This document shows, piece after piece, positions 22,647-35,164 of a stretch of DNA of 64,000 nt. Every line of letters starts with the position of its first letter. The first letter of the stretch is position 1. The position numbers were made by a program, and so were the translations under genes. The DNA is from Fasciolopsis buskii (Eukaryota; Platyhelminthes; Trematoda; Plagiorchiida; Fasciolidae): the NCBI GenBank assembly GCA_008360955.1, contig LUCM01008456.1:38211-102210 (forward strand), in the 5' to 3' direction. The notes beneath the pieces were generated by a model that saw nothing but the letters and a program-made list of their open reading frames with translations, was not told the DNA's origin and made no database searches.

Positions 22647-23003
22647 GTCAGCGAATCTACACTCGTTCCATTTTTTGTTTCAACCAGTATTGCACAAAAT
22701 CTCCGATTTTTCCATTGACCACTTATTGCCTACATTAACAACCGTTCACGTGACTCATACAAGCCATCCGGCTTGTGATTGCGTCCGGAAATTCAGATAC
22801 GGCGATATATTGTGCGATATGCGTGTGCCGACTTTGGCAGTTAAACGGTATTCTGTGACTAATACACCCTCGGGCAGGGGTTGGAAATCAAAGAGGGAAT
22901 TTTTAGCCAACCTTTGTCTAGCTCCAATGACTAGGACCTTATTCACCCTAGTCTTTCTAGGCATTCTTAGCTTCGAATCTCGCATATGCTTGGTCAATGA
23001 AAG
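22647..23003 (+). CDS. Possible internal exon, unknown product
   Basis: The acceptor TTTATGCTTTCAG (AG at 22645-22646) is followed by 357 open bases to a GAAAG/GTAACT donor. The in-frame stop TAA lies inside that donor, as is typical of real exons. The peptide has a Cys-containing hydrophilic middle (HPACDCVRKFRYGD) and a hydrophobic stretch near its end (TLFTLVFLGILSF). Its end phase does not match the next candidate at 23150-23370, and its start phase does not match the exon at 21814-21995. The antisense frame is also largely open. Family unknown. Confidence 0.3.
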
Positions 23004-23379
23004 GTAACTGGAAAATTAACGTGTCAAGTGAGAAACCTTTTATGAAAACCAAGCTGTTATTTCGTACAATTTTATTGAAGATCAGAAACAGATTAGATTC
23101 CGACATAATGTCCGAGAGACACGTAAGACAAGTCTGACCTGCAAATCAGTGAAACTGATAGGGTTGTATTCCTTGTCGATCAGAGAACGTATTGTGCCAC
23201 TTATCAGAAAGCCTAACCGTCGTGAACCATGTGCGTGCTTCGTAGACAAAATCGATCCCTGCCAATTTGCCTGTGTGATACCAGTATGTCTACGACTGAA
23301 CGGGAAGACTGGCGTCCAGAAAATACTGTTTCCTCCATTTTTTGCGTCTCAACGCTATTCAATCCGATGATCGGAAGGT

Positions 23380-26260
23380 TCTTCATTCGATTCGATTACT
23401 ATCGATAATCAGCATGACTAGATTCGTCAGGTCTCTGAGTTATGCCTTACCAAACAGCTATTCGTTTGAGTAAATGATCATCTGATGCATATCGGACCAA
23501 ACGAACTAGCATACGATTTTGTTTTAGGCTAATCAAAAGTCCTTCACGGGAAATGAGAAATCGGTCTGAAATCATGGAGAGATCCTCTCATTCGACGAAC
23601 ATGGTTTCCAGTGCCAAGATGTTTAGTCATCGCGTCCAGTATTCGCGGACCGCATGGGTCAAGTGCCCTGATTAAACGTTTTAGAACAATACAAATTATT
23701 TTGCGAAGCCTCGCAAAATCGATGGGTAAGTTTCGGTAAGTTTTTTGCAGTATTCATGCTCATTCCACTGGTACGATCCTGCCCAACGCCAGATAGAATG
23801 GAATGATTGGATTATTCTTATCTCAGCGCTGTTCGAAAGTTCCTATGTTCAGTCAGATGTAAAAAAGAAGTAGGAATTGCATTTTTTTGTAACACTAGTG
23901 ATTGCAAAGTTGATAAGGGGGACAAAATTTTGAAAATGTACAGTTCTGGATCGGCTAGCAGATCGTGGCCAATAATATCCTCGAGAAGTTGGTTAATTGG
24001 GCCACTATGATGTTGGCAAATGGGCTGCTAAAAATCCGTCTACAACCGAATAAATAAGAAGCCAGCGGTTCTTTGTGGAACTCTGGTGAACTTCAAGGAT
24101 AACACTGAAGAATGGGTGATAATCTATACCCACTTACTATTTCCATTTCTAGAGCATGTATTTTCAAAAATATTCACCGTTTCAACATATAGGTTGCACA
24201 AACATGCATTTTGTGAACGGCTGCAGGTGCAGCAAAATGTTTTGTGCAATTTGCCGTTTTGACGCCAAACATGCGTAGGCTTAAATTAGATAGTATATAT
24301 TCCCTATCGTGAATAATCGGTTTGAAAGATGGTAAATTTGAACGTAGATGATGACAGCATTTAAGTGTTTCAGGTACACGGACAACACAATCCAACAAAC
24401 GAGGTGACTTCTTAACATTCTTACTCATGCTAATGAAAAAGCACCACTTATGGTTTGGGAAACCAACGAGAAATATAAGTTTACAGTAAACAAGTGCGTG
24501 CATGATCGCGTTCCTGAGCACCACGCTGCGTAAGAGACGATCGCAACAGTTAGACTAGTTACAAACGCGTTGCCTTTGCACCTGGCTGAGTCTATTCACT
24601 CAGTGAAAAGGAGTATTCGGTTCCGGTCTCTCTAGAAAGATAGCAGGGCTGCTGACATTACCATTCTGATTGCTTCTGAAGCCGCAAGCATTCGTTTATG
24701 CATCCTTCTTCTTTGCTGCCATAAGATGTTTGTCCATGTGTCTCAACCATATGACTCAATACTCAGTTTCACGCACATGTTTCAGAAAGTGATATAAATC
24801 ATAGTTACTGTGACCCGTTGTTTCGTTTATGCCGTCAGTCCAATAACACTCACGCCAGAAAGAGAACAAGACTGTCTACCTGGACTTGCGTCCCCCCAAG
24901 TGTTCTGTGTGATATTTTGGGCGCTTATGTATTAGAACACAATATTCACGGAAATAGCCAGCCCACTTCGAAATTGATCAAACACTGTGTGACTCTGGAA
25001 TCCTTTCATGAAACGACAGTGTTTTCTTCTACATGGAGCGCTATGATTTTCTCCAAACGATCGGTAATCAGTCAGTGATCGAGCTACAATTTTAGTGGTT
25101 TGATTATAGTTACACTCTGAGGTACTTACCGAAGCGTCTGTGTATAACGTCCATCATGGGGCTTGACAAGAGAAAGATTTGCAGACGCGCTATCATCTTG
25201 GAAAATACCCTGAACAGTTCTGTTCAGCGATGTTCGTATGCATCAAAGCAGAAGTTCCAAGTAAATATTACTCCTGGCAATACCTGCTTATGGAAGAAAA
25301 TTATGATCCGATGTCAAAAACGTAACCCGCTTGAGCTTTCTACTATAATTCCGGTAACAGTGACGCAAGAACGTGCCTGAAGGAAAAGGCTGGCCGACAA
25401 ACTTCTCTGGCTTCAACTAATTGATGTACGAGCCGAGGCTCTAATCGTTTTCAGGCCAATGATTATGGACGGAGTTAGTCATTTTCTTAGTTCGGGACCA
25501 AGTTGGAAGTAACCTGACTTCCATGAAACCCACTGAGGCTAGCGAAGGAGTTCCTCGGAATAAAGACCAGAAAGGATCTATGTGCACCAGGGACTGAAAT
25601 TAGTCAGTCAGTCGGCTTCTACCTAAACGGACGTGAAAAATCCGTTCGATTATGGCAAAAAAAATGATAATCTGCAGGCCACTTGATCTTTCTTGGTTTG
25701 ATTGGACAGGACGGGACCAAACTAGGATGGAGCTGGCTGGTTAAAATCGGGGGAGTTAGCCACAGTGATAATCAGATTGTAAAACAATACTCCGATCTTG
25801 CCACAGGGGGCCTCCTCAGGTAGGCTTTGAAAACCCAGTCATACTAATTAGTTGCATAGATGCTTCCTAAACACCCCTAAAACAAGCGTGTTTGGTAAGT
25901 AGGAATACCATTCCATTGATTCAGATAACCTTTTCTATTGTTTGTACTTCAAAATCATCTTATTATTTTCCAAAATCGAATCCTTCTGTGATGTTCAACC
26001 CTTGGTAATATGTCTCTGTGATTGAAATCATCGTTTTTAGACTTGACAAAACCTTGTTGACAGAATTTAAATGGCGCAGTGACTAGACGGAAGCACCTGT
26101 CAAAAGGGCGTGCGCAGAATCCAGAGGCGTAAATGTCATTGAGATCTCTAGCTTGACCTCTGTGTAGCCTATCACTCCTTGGGAGACGACGACAATGGCC
26201 TATTTTCGATCCGATCTCACCCTGCCTGAAGATTGTCGGCTGTGTAAGGAAAAAGTATAG
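23380..26260. other. No supported gene
   Basis: A minus-strand frame at 24174-24524 (116 codons) begins an ATG-containing segment just after a TTTTTCATTAG acceptor-like site. A plus frame at 25156-25380 starts with ATG. Neither has a recognised motif and both fit chance. Confidence 0.45.
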
Positions 26261-26267
26261 CTAAGTT

Positions 26268-26405
26268 TGTAAATATCAGGACCAAATGACGTAACGAGTA
26301 TGGTTGTAAAACTTGCCTTGAGAAAGACTACCCACGGTAGTCGAAACGTTGGCGCATTACATCTATCAACAACTCTGAGTTATTAACATCATATCATCCA
26401 CAATA
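26268..26405 (+). mobile_element. Solitary Penelope-like element terminus (pLTR fragment)
   Basis: AGGACCAAATGACGTAACGAGT is the reverse complement of the start of the Penelope ORF near 62850. It is followed by the terminal block running from TTGTAAAACTTGCC to the TTATTAACATCATATCAT end. The same block occurs at 38.1, 60.25, 62.95 and 63.1 kb. The junction of an inverted ORF start with the terminal block repeats the hairpin arrangement seen at 62.85-63.19 kb, with the centre deleted. Confidence 0.75.
26311..26355 (+). ncRNA. Hammerhead-like motif in Penelope terminus, non-canonical core
   Basis: TTGCC pairs with GGCGC-side sequence as stem I, then TTGAGAA (26318-26324) stands in the place of CTGANGA. 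Stem II is GACTAC (26326-26331) with GTAGTC (26337-26342), then GAAA (26343-26346), self-complementary ACGT and a possible cleavage site after T26350. Position 3 is U and position 8 is A, where C and G are standard, and one extra A precedes stem II. Hammerheads in Penelope-like elements are known; activity of this variant is uncertain. Confidence 0.45.
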
Positions 26406-28153
26406 TAGCTGAGTTTGTTTTGACTGAACTACGTTGGGCAAACAGCACAGAATCCTCGAATAATAGCTTATTTTTGAGATAGACGCTTCCTAGTGGACAG
26501 ATGCATTCGTTAAAATATCACTATAATGGTGGAGTAACTATTTGCAATTATATCTGACTTGTTTTATTTTCCTGTGCTCTACCTTCGTCCAAAGTGGGCG
26601 GCTTGTAACTGATCAAGGTAAAAACTCTGCTATTCCGGGGTGCTGAGATGTTCACTGCTGTAAAATAACAAATTCAACCCATCCCTCAGTATAAATTACG
26701 GATTTGTAAATGTCTGCAGGTCAACACTAGACCGCCTAGATGACCCGCACACTGATTTCCTTTAGACTGGAAACCTGTCTTTCCGGAAAACAGTTAAGGA
26801 TGAATATATTGGTGAAAGGGCACAGGATTCCTCTTTACCATAATTTTTTTCTTGCAATCTCATATTCTTTCTGTATGGTTCGTCATCTCCTTCACATTAG
26901 CCCTCATGCTTTTCGCATAATTTCATATCCTTTTCTCACAACTCCCATTCTGGTTACATATTTTCCCATCCGGATACAAAAATATTCTGCGTTGGGTTTC
27001 GTTTCTTGCCCCAGTTTAACTCGTTCATCAATATGCGGACTTTTCTTGTCGAATAAACAAGGACGAAAATTCAAACTAGTCAAATGTGCTTTTAAACGAT
27101 TGATTTGGTCTTAGTGATGTACGATGATGAGCATTTTATCAGAACGAACTACGTTGACCGAATTGTGCCAAGCCGAATGGAGCTAGAGTTGGGTCAGTGA
27201 TAACTCGCCCAAAAAAGGACTAGCAAAAGGTTTACGTTTAAGTTAATATGGTGAGTCAAGTTTAATTCTGCACTCCGAATTTCATCCTAAGAATCTGTAC
27301 GGAACAGAAAAGTTACAGGTATGGATCAGTTAGGTAGGTCATGAATTCGAACTGTGAAACTTATTTCTTCATTTTTGTGGTTGTTAAAGTATTTACGTGA
27401 TGAACTAGTCAGGTGACATTCATACTAGAAAAGACCCTTGATTTCACGGTATGTATGAAAGTCACACTGAATTTAGCGACTAGGTTGCGCACTTTCATCT
27501 TGAAAGACCACAGATAGCTAAAATCTCCCTAACGTGTTTTACCATCCGACGGATTATGTGGCTGTATGTCAAACTTGATGCATTCAGTGTGTAATGCATT
27601 TTGTTAAGCAAACTCTGGGCACATGTTGAACGGAATAAAATGGGCTAGAACCGATGCCAAACGTGAATCAGTGTATAGGGATGACGAACCATTTGAAAGT
27701 AATGTGGGGCTGTGATTTGGATGAGAGCTCTGGGACACGGCTGTGAAACCTTGCGACAAGGATAGGAAAATGTGCGCGACAATTGAGAAGCTGTACGACG
27801 AAGATAAGTTGCGATAAAAGTTTGAGTAGTAGTCAGAATATCCATAAATTAAAAAATTACAAGATGAAATATTCGAGAGTAGACTGCCAGCGGTTAGATG
27901 ACAATTCAGCTGCTAGCTCGGTGCAACATACTGTGCGTCTATCAGAAATCTTGTCTCGCTGGCTCACCCAGACTACCGCGCTGTGTGGAACCAGGCACGA
28001 AGGAGCAAATCCGGTGTTATAACCCTGTATACTGTGATTTTTGTTTCATTGTGTTTAACTGGTTGTCGTTCACATTCCTGTCCTGCAGCAGGTTTGCATT
28101 TTAACCGAATCTGTTTGTTTGTCTTCTGCAGGAAACTGAACTCTACATTTCAG

Positions 28154-28286
28154 TTTCATTGATGGATACGGTGCACTCGCTCCGGAGATTATGCAAAACC
28201 TTCCCCTAAAGTCTGGAACTGGAATTCCTCGTATTTCATCTGTTCTGGTGTACGTTGTACAGACAGCGGTATTCCTCGTTCCATAA
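28154..28286 (+). CDS. Possible terminal exon, unknown product
   Basis: The acceptor CTCTACATTTCAG (AG at 28152-28153) opens a frame of 43 codons to TAA, with a hydrophobic C-terminus (SSVLVYVVQTAVFLVP) that could be a membrane segment. The antisense frame (28070-28351) is open as well. Support is the splice site and composition only. Confidence 0.22.
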
Positions 28287-31200
28287 CTTTGTTTCGTTTC
28301 CTCTACGGTAAAGGGGATTCGGTGTAAAATGAACTGTCCATGCTTTTTCACGATGGTGATTTGAAAATCTGAGGTAGTGGGTGAATTCTTACCAGATGGG
28401 ACCTTTGGCCCTGCCTTTGCGTTTCCATTTCTTTCCGGTGTTGAATAGTTTAAGAATAAATTTTTGATTCTTTCAATAAACCGTTGGTCTGCTAGGACCG
28501 TTTCTTACTCATGTGGCAATGCAGGTATCACAGAAGCTTCACCGAGTTTGGCGCACGATTTTTCATGCTTCACTATTGGAAGATAAACATTTTCGTCGCA
28601 GTACTTCATCTGGAAGTTTCAGTTTCCTAGTCTCATTCATAGATCATCAATCTGGCCATTTCAAACTTGTTCCGGTCTCGTTTTCGAAGTTGAGACGACC
28701 TAGAACAACGTTTAACCGTGATTGTTTTTAGGAACGGTCAAGAAATTAGGAAATCTGAGAAATTCCAACCGATTTAATTTCATTTCGGTTTAAAGTAAGT
28801 ATATGACTGTTTTGTTCAAAATTAAGATAATAGTTCTTGGAACGTGAAGATAAGTATGGGTAGCTGAATAACCATTAGAACTATATAGAATGATTACGGG
28901 AAATTGAGATAATGATAGTATGACCGCTTGGAGGCGCATACTTCCAGAATGGTCTGTTCAACAGAATCGATAGTAACGTGATGCAATGTTTTCAGGTTGA
29001 GCTAAGTCTAGTCAAAAGATTTGTGTCAGAACATCGGGGTGAATTTGTCATGGTGACCGCGGTACGCACAAGGGTACCCTGGGACCAGTAAATACTCCGG
29101 GAACAGAAAACATTTAATCAATTCTAAATCAGTCAGGAGAGACGAGAATAGCTACCAGGTTAAGAAGACTTCGAGCTAACCATTCAGATTGAAGTCATGC
29201 GTTAACTGAAGTATGGTTTGATGGACACAATCAGTTGATGCTAATTGGAGACTCCTCGAGCACGTATGTTGACATGAGAAAATGTCAAAGCGACGAACAG
29301 AACAGACAAGCGACTATAAAACAGCCTGGTTGGCAAAAACACTACACAGAAGGTGCAGCGGATGGGAGTTTGCGCAATCCGCAGTCGCATACGAATTTAT
29401 TGTCGTTCGTTGTTTCATTTTCACCAACTTATAGAGCATAAAACACTAAATTTCTGCAAACTGAGTTACAATTTTTGAGTTGATTACTACAAACCATTTT
29501 TCTGTACATATTTTACATGCCTGGTAGGTAAGTGACAATCTTGATAAGTGTTACACATCCAGAAATACCAAAGCTGAAACATCGACAAACCTGTCCAGTT
29601 GTTCACTGGGACCAGCGCGTCTGATCCAATAGTTTTGTAAAACATTTCACATTCATACCGTTACTAACTCATGCGTCTTGCGACTATCGTGCACAATTAC
29701 CTGTTCGAAATAACAATCCATTTGTTACGACTATTTGCTGCGTGTCACTGTTCGCTTGCCAGAGGAACACTAAACGTGAATGAAATCAGACCTGGCTCGT
29801 ACGCAAATGTCAATCTTCTTCACCTGGGTTTTTGTTAGCCTAGATGCTCTTCATGACTCCTTTGTCCAATTTCAACTTTATGGACGTCTTGGTTTGACAA
29901 ATTGTATTGTTACTATTAGGTCATAATGGAGCTTATTCTGCTGACGGCTACCTGTAATCCGGTGCTCGCTGTCTCATTTTGCCGTTGATGACTTTTCGAC
30001 GGTTAAACTTAAAGCTCTTATGCATGTACTCAATTGTTTACACTAATACACTAGATTCATCGTCAGGTAATAGCTTTTAGACATGACCGGATATTAAGAT
30101 GTGAATAATGACACTTTATTTGTTCTTCTGTACTACTGCATTATTATCAGGTCAATCAAATACCTAGTAGTGTCAGTTATCCTCAAATTCTCGCTTGAGA
30201 ATTTGATGCCTGACACATAAAAGTGAAAAAAGTAGAAATAAGCGATGTTTGGGTTGACGAAACTTTGCCAACTCTGGTAGATTATGGAGTACAAATTATT
30301 CGGTCCAGCGGCAGTAGTAATGGGATACACCCTTTTGGCACGTTACCGTCTGATTCAAGATTATTGTGATAAAGGATTGCGCGTATCACGCTGGCTTAAA
30401 TACATATGGGAACCGATAACTATTTTGTGTATGCATTTCAGTTCTTCGGTTCTTTTTCATCAACTTTAAACATTAATTCTGGGTTGATGCAGAAAACTCA
30501 ACCGTGAAACTGTTAGAAAATTACGAAAACACCGTGCCGCATCCAAAAGGCAAGTACTGGAATATATTTTTCCTAATTCGTTTACAAATTGCAACATTAT
30601 TTTCCACTTCAAATGCTTATTAAACAACCTCTGTGTTTAAATTGCTCAAAGGTTAGTGATGGACAAAATCCATGCACATCACAATATTTAAATCTTTCGT
30701 TTTTGATAATTGGATGAGTGTTATCACAGTTTTAGTCGCGTTGGAAACTTACTTTAAACACAACTCAAAATAATGAAGGACGGTCAACATAGTTCCCTGG
30801 GAGGCATTTGAAACCCCCTTATTGAAATGGAATGAAAAAATAAATCCAGGTAAGTTTACCTGCGGGATCAGTAATTTACCAGATTATGAAATCATTACAT
30901 TTGTCATCTTCCGAGCTGCATTTGAGACACTTTGCTAGAAGGAATTTTAGGCATTATCCATTCAGTAGTGGTTTTTATTGTGACATGATTATAATAAAAG
31001 TGTCATTTGAAATTGATTTTGCCACCTTTTTTGTAAAGTTTGCTTATTCCGTTGTCTAGGTTCATAGACAATAATCCTCCGAATTCAGCTAGGCTGTCCT
31101 AAAAGTGTCATTCAGGTGAAGTTTAGGATATGGTCAGATTACCGTCCGATGGTGGTTTTGTTACCTGGTATGGTGAAATTGGTTACCATACACTCGGTTG

Positions 31201-33806
31201 ATTTAAACTTTTGTGGCAATACTGCGTAAATTGAAATTGTTCAGTGGATCTGAGGAAATCAATCGTAATGATTGTCGTAAGTTTGCTTGTCAAAGGGAAT
31301 GGATTTTCGACTCGTCAAATAATGAATAACTGGCTAAGAGAAAGTGCTAAAACATTATCTGCTGTATTCTTCATTAAACAATCTTTTTGGTTTGGTAATC
31401 TTTAGAACAATACGAAATTGAAAACTACAATAGCTGGCCCCTAAGATTTAAAGTGCACCTCAGTTTTTTCCACACCGCTGCATTTTGATCGACTTGTGTT
31501 TGACTAACATGTCAAAAAAATGGAAATTCGACGGTGGTACTTCGTTAACTGACGGCAAGATTTCATACCTTCATAATGTAAAAGCTTACATCAAGTGAGG
31601 ATACAATTTTGGTTCTTTATACAACCTGAATTGCATTTTATCCCGTTCCTGTTCTAGCTCACTAACATTCGGACAGGTATTTCTGAGTGATATGTTCTTC
31701 CGGAGCTTGTCATTCATGCCAAGACATCACACAAACCGCAATCGGTTCTTGCGATATTTCCAAAATAATAGTTCCACTGTAGAACGTTTCCTCAGATGGG
31801 TACTAAGCTACTAGTGTTTCCAACAAATTTCCTGGTAAGAAACCAAAAATCAGTAGCCGATAACAATAACGGCCATCCCGACCATTTTACCACCGATTCC
31901 AAACAATGAAGACGTCATCAACCGAATACCAAGAAAGGTACAAAACATTCATTTAATAGCATCACAGTTGACAAACCAACTATTTCTCATGGAATGTGTT
32001 CTACCGGTCATCTCGCCACTTGTTTAAAGTTGCGCAACCATGGTATTACTTTTGGGACTGACCATCTAATACGTTAAGTTATTTTAAACAAAATGTTTCT
32101 TTCCTCGTCCGATTTATAGCTGATAATAATCCTACGCGGAACTGCCAAAAGTTGTGCCGTGGACAACGCTGCATTGCAAATGATTTATTTTTAATTTGGC
32201 AAGATTTAGTTACATAAAAAGGTATGGAAGTTTCAATTAAAATTCGCAAGTATAATCGGCGTGTAGTTCAACTGAGAAAACGTCGGGGCAGAATCACCTC
32301 AGCAGTCGAATGTCTTTCGGGAAATAAAGTGCCACTTTCCAACCCGTTAATTTTGCCGTAACATTTATCATAAAATCACTTTTTAAGGTCACTGCAGTTG
32401 TCCTTTTCAAAACTTTAATCGTGTGAAATTTTTACAGATGTAGGGCCGTTCTAGTTTTTATCTAAAAAGACATACCTTCTAAATGCTACTTTTAGTTAAG
32501 ACGACGGTAAACAGAATATTCTAAATCTGCCCAACTAACACATCGCTCATCGAGCGTTGTTGAGGTTTGAGGCAAGTTCTAAGCTACTCATCCACGAATG
32601 TGAGTAATGTTTACATGCCCACTTGAAAACTTTCACCCTTTTTTAATAGCGTTTAGGCAGGCGACTTTTGTGCTACGTAATTCCGGCACAATTTTTGTTT
32701 AATGGACAATCTTGTGACTTGAAAATTCTACATCGACTTCTGCTCTTCTTTGATGATTGGGTTCTCGTTTTTGTCCGTTATAGAAAACGTGTTTAGCTTC
32801 ATTTTGCTGTTTCATAGGTGCAAACGGTTTTATGTGATTTTTAAAATACTTTTTCATTATTTTAAGACCCTTGAGATTGTTCATTTGACGTAGGAGTCAC
32901 TTCCTTGTTTCGTGCGCGTACTGGTGCCAACACCTGTCTGACAATGATCTTTTGTATTTGTTTACCTTCTGGGATGAAGTGAGGTGTAAGAACAGCATTT
33001 CTCCTTTGTTTTTTTTCACAAAACCTGATTTCAGATACGTCATCATGATGTTTGAGTGGAGCTACCGGAGTCGATAAATGGGCCTGAATGCCACAATGTT
33101 GGATGCTTGGGGATGCCTAATTAAAAGAACACCGACAATTGTTTCCGACATCGCATTTTGTGTTAAAACGATAAACATTTTTAAACGAAGCTGACAATCA
33201 CCAAACAGCGGAAGACACAGTCCCACCCTACACAGTAAATAACGCATCCACGTGTTATACATTGTGTTATACCATTAGAAAAACCTCTCATTGCTTTCAT
33301 ATCCAAGAAGATCGTCTGCTGACTTCAGCTCGCTAGCTGATCGTAAGTATTCGTCAAACAATCCACGAAGCACTATTGGACAGACAGTCTGCACTCGCAC
33401 GAATATGAACTCCTTTGCAAGGTCCTTGTTTGAGATCGTTCTGACACCGAGGGGTAAGCAGGCAGCAGCTTGAAGCCACGCTTCCGTTTTGTGCGACTAA
33501 TTGAGCCCAGGACAAACAAGGGCGTGCAAATCTGAGCTGCCCAACGGAATTTACATCTATGTATAACTCGAAAATCACGTTCAATGGTGATCCTTTCATA
33601 GACAGATCGCGGTAATCACTGATAGAGCTGCTGAACTCAGAAATTTGTATAAAAGCCAAGACCGTTATTCTGCATCACCATTTGCGGAGCTAGATTTATT
33701 TAGGTTAGGGAAACTTGCGAAGCTTTGGTCGGTCAAATTAAAGGACCCTGACGAAACCGAGTGGATTCGCATGCAAATGAATCGATTCATGCCTCTTGAG
33801 AATATA

Positions 33807-33836
33807 TAAACATGTACGTACATATGTACATGTTTA
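33807..33836. repeat. Near-perfect 30-bp palindrome
   Basis: TAAACATGTAC at the left is the exact reverse complement of GTACATGTTTA at the right, around a short CGTACATAT-type centre. It sits in a TA-rich stretch; no function is assigned. Confidence 0.7.
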
Positions 33837-34689
33837 CGTAAATGGAAACGGGTCCCTTGATGATGGTTTTTGATTGCATATGAGGGTACACGTATACACG
33901 TCTAGATGCATAGTCATATACTTATGCACACGATTGCATGCATTTTTGCAAAACCTTGCCTATCAGTAAGAATATATATATAAAGAGAGAGCTCGGATAA
34001 TATAGAACTGTTGCCTGGAGAAAATGCGGTCCCTTGGGAAATTAGTAACTAACGACGGTTTCGATGTTTTTTCGTTCACCGAGGCAGATACAGAACACAT
34101 GCTATCGATTGTCTTTTCCACCAACTGGATTAGTTTGTCGATGGATTACATCCAACTAGCTAATTAATCAGGTCTCACCTGATGATTTCAGTTCAGGAAG
34201 GTTAATTGTCCTTTTTGCATCACAGTAATGATGTGACTTGTGAGTCCATTGTTTGATAGCACTTTTCGGCGGCATCGTTGAAGTATAATTATGGTCATTT
34301 TGTCGTGTGACTTGTTGTGAACAACTTTCTGTTTGAGTTACCATTGGTGGTGCAAGCTTCTCGTCATTATCATTATCATTAGCGCTGCAATGTCCTTAAG
34401 AATAACATCCCTTTATTGTGGTTACTTGATGGTATTTCCTTAGAATTGCCCTTATTTAAAAGGAAGTTGTTCTTGCTACGTACGTGTAAATAGCTCATTC
34501 TTAGAAATCCCTATTACTATAAGAAAGGGCCTGATAGCCGTTAAACACAATCACGTAGTGCATAGCATAATTCTGAAGTTAACTCCCACAGATCTTTTTG
34601 TATTTTCCAGATGTTTACACTCTTTTATTAATGTGGCCAGGATATACACCATTATTATTTCAGGAGCAGAGGACATTGTGAGGCGTATT

Positions 34690-35160
34690 TCCTAGGCTTG
34701 AGCGGCGTGTGCTAAACTGAACCACTTGTGGCGTTGGCCTGATATTTCACTGAAGTTGTAGGGTTGTTTTTACTGTGGCACGGTGTGCTCAGTCCGGTTG
34801 TATGGTTGCGAGACATGGAGTATGCGTGTCGGAAATGTTCGTCGCCTGGAAGTTTTCGACCATCGATGTCAACTAGCTCGCGAGAGACACTGGAGGGTAT
34901 GGCAGCGGACCGTGGACAGTGATCGTTTTGTCATTTTCTGTCGAATCAGAATGATTGAGAAATTGCTTTTCCACAGTTACACTGTGTTCCGTGGCTACTG
35001 CAGTGTTCTTGAATTTTAGCACCTGTGTAGGTCCACCCCCTGTGTCTCTTCCACATTCACTCCTTTTATAGAAGCATATAACTCCGAACGAAAGGCAGCA
35101 GTCAGTGAAGCTGGCCTTACTTTTCAGTGTTAAACGATGATGATGATGATGTTGATGATG
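34690..35160 (+). mobile_element. RTE-type LINE, 3' end fragment
   Basis: The C-terminal region of an RTE-type reverse transcriptase ORF is readable. It contains HLWRWPDISLK, then a stop, then SVRLYGCETWSMRV and NVRRLEVFDHRC, which correspond to the conserved LLYGCETWPLR and LRRLxVFDHRCLR blocks of these LINEs. Stops interrupt it and only this end of the element is present, as expected from 5'-truncated insertion. The copy ends in a GAT repeat (35135-35160), consistent with the short tandem tail of RTE elements. Confidence 0.8.
35135..35160. repeat. (GAT)n tail
   Basis: GATGATGATGATGATG with one GTT interruption, at the 3' end of the RTE fragment. Confidence 0.85.
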
Positions 35161-35164
35161 CCAA

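Larger units (their letters stand above)
26410..34685. other. Mostly non-coding DNA
   Basis: No transposon protein or domain was recognised. Frames such as 26740-27114 (+, 124 codons, hydrophobic) and 33354-33659 (-) have no motif. An exon candidate at 28154-28286 and a palindrome at 33807-33836 are listed separately. Confidence 0.45.

Noticed and set aside
24174..24524. 116-codon minus-strand frame after an acceptor-like site
   Set aside because: No recognised motif and no donor or poly(A) support.
26740..27114. 124-codon plus-strand frame with hydrophobic residues
   Set aside because: No signal peptide or family pattern; hydrophobicity follows from T-rich sequence.
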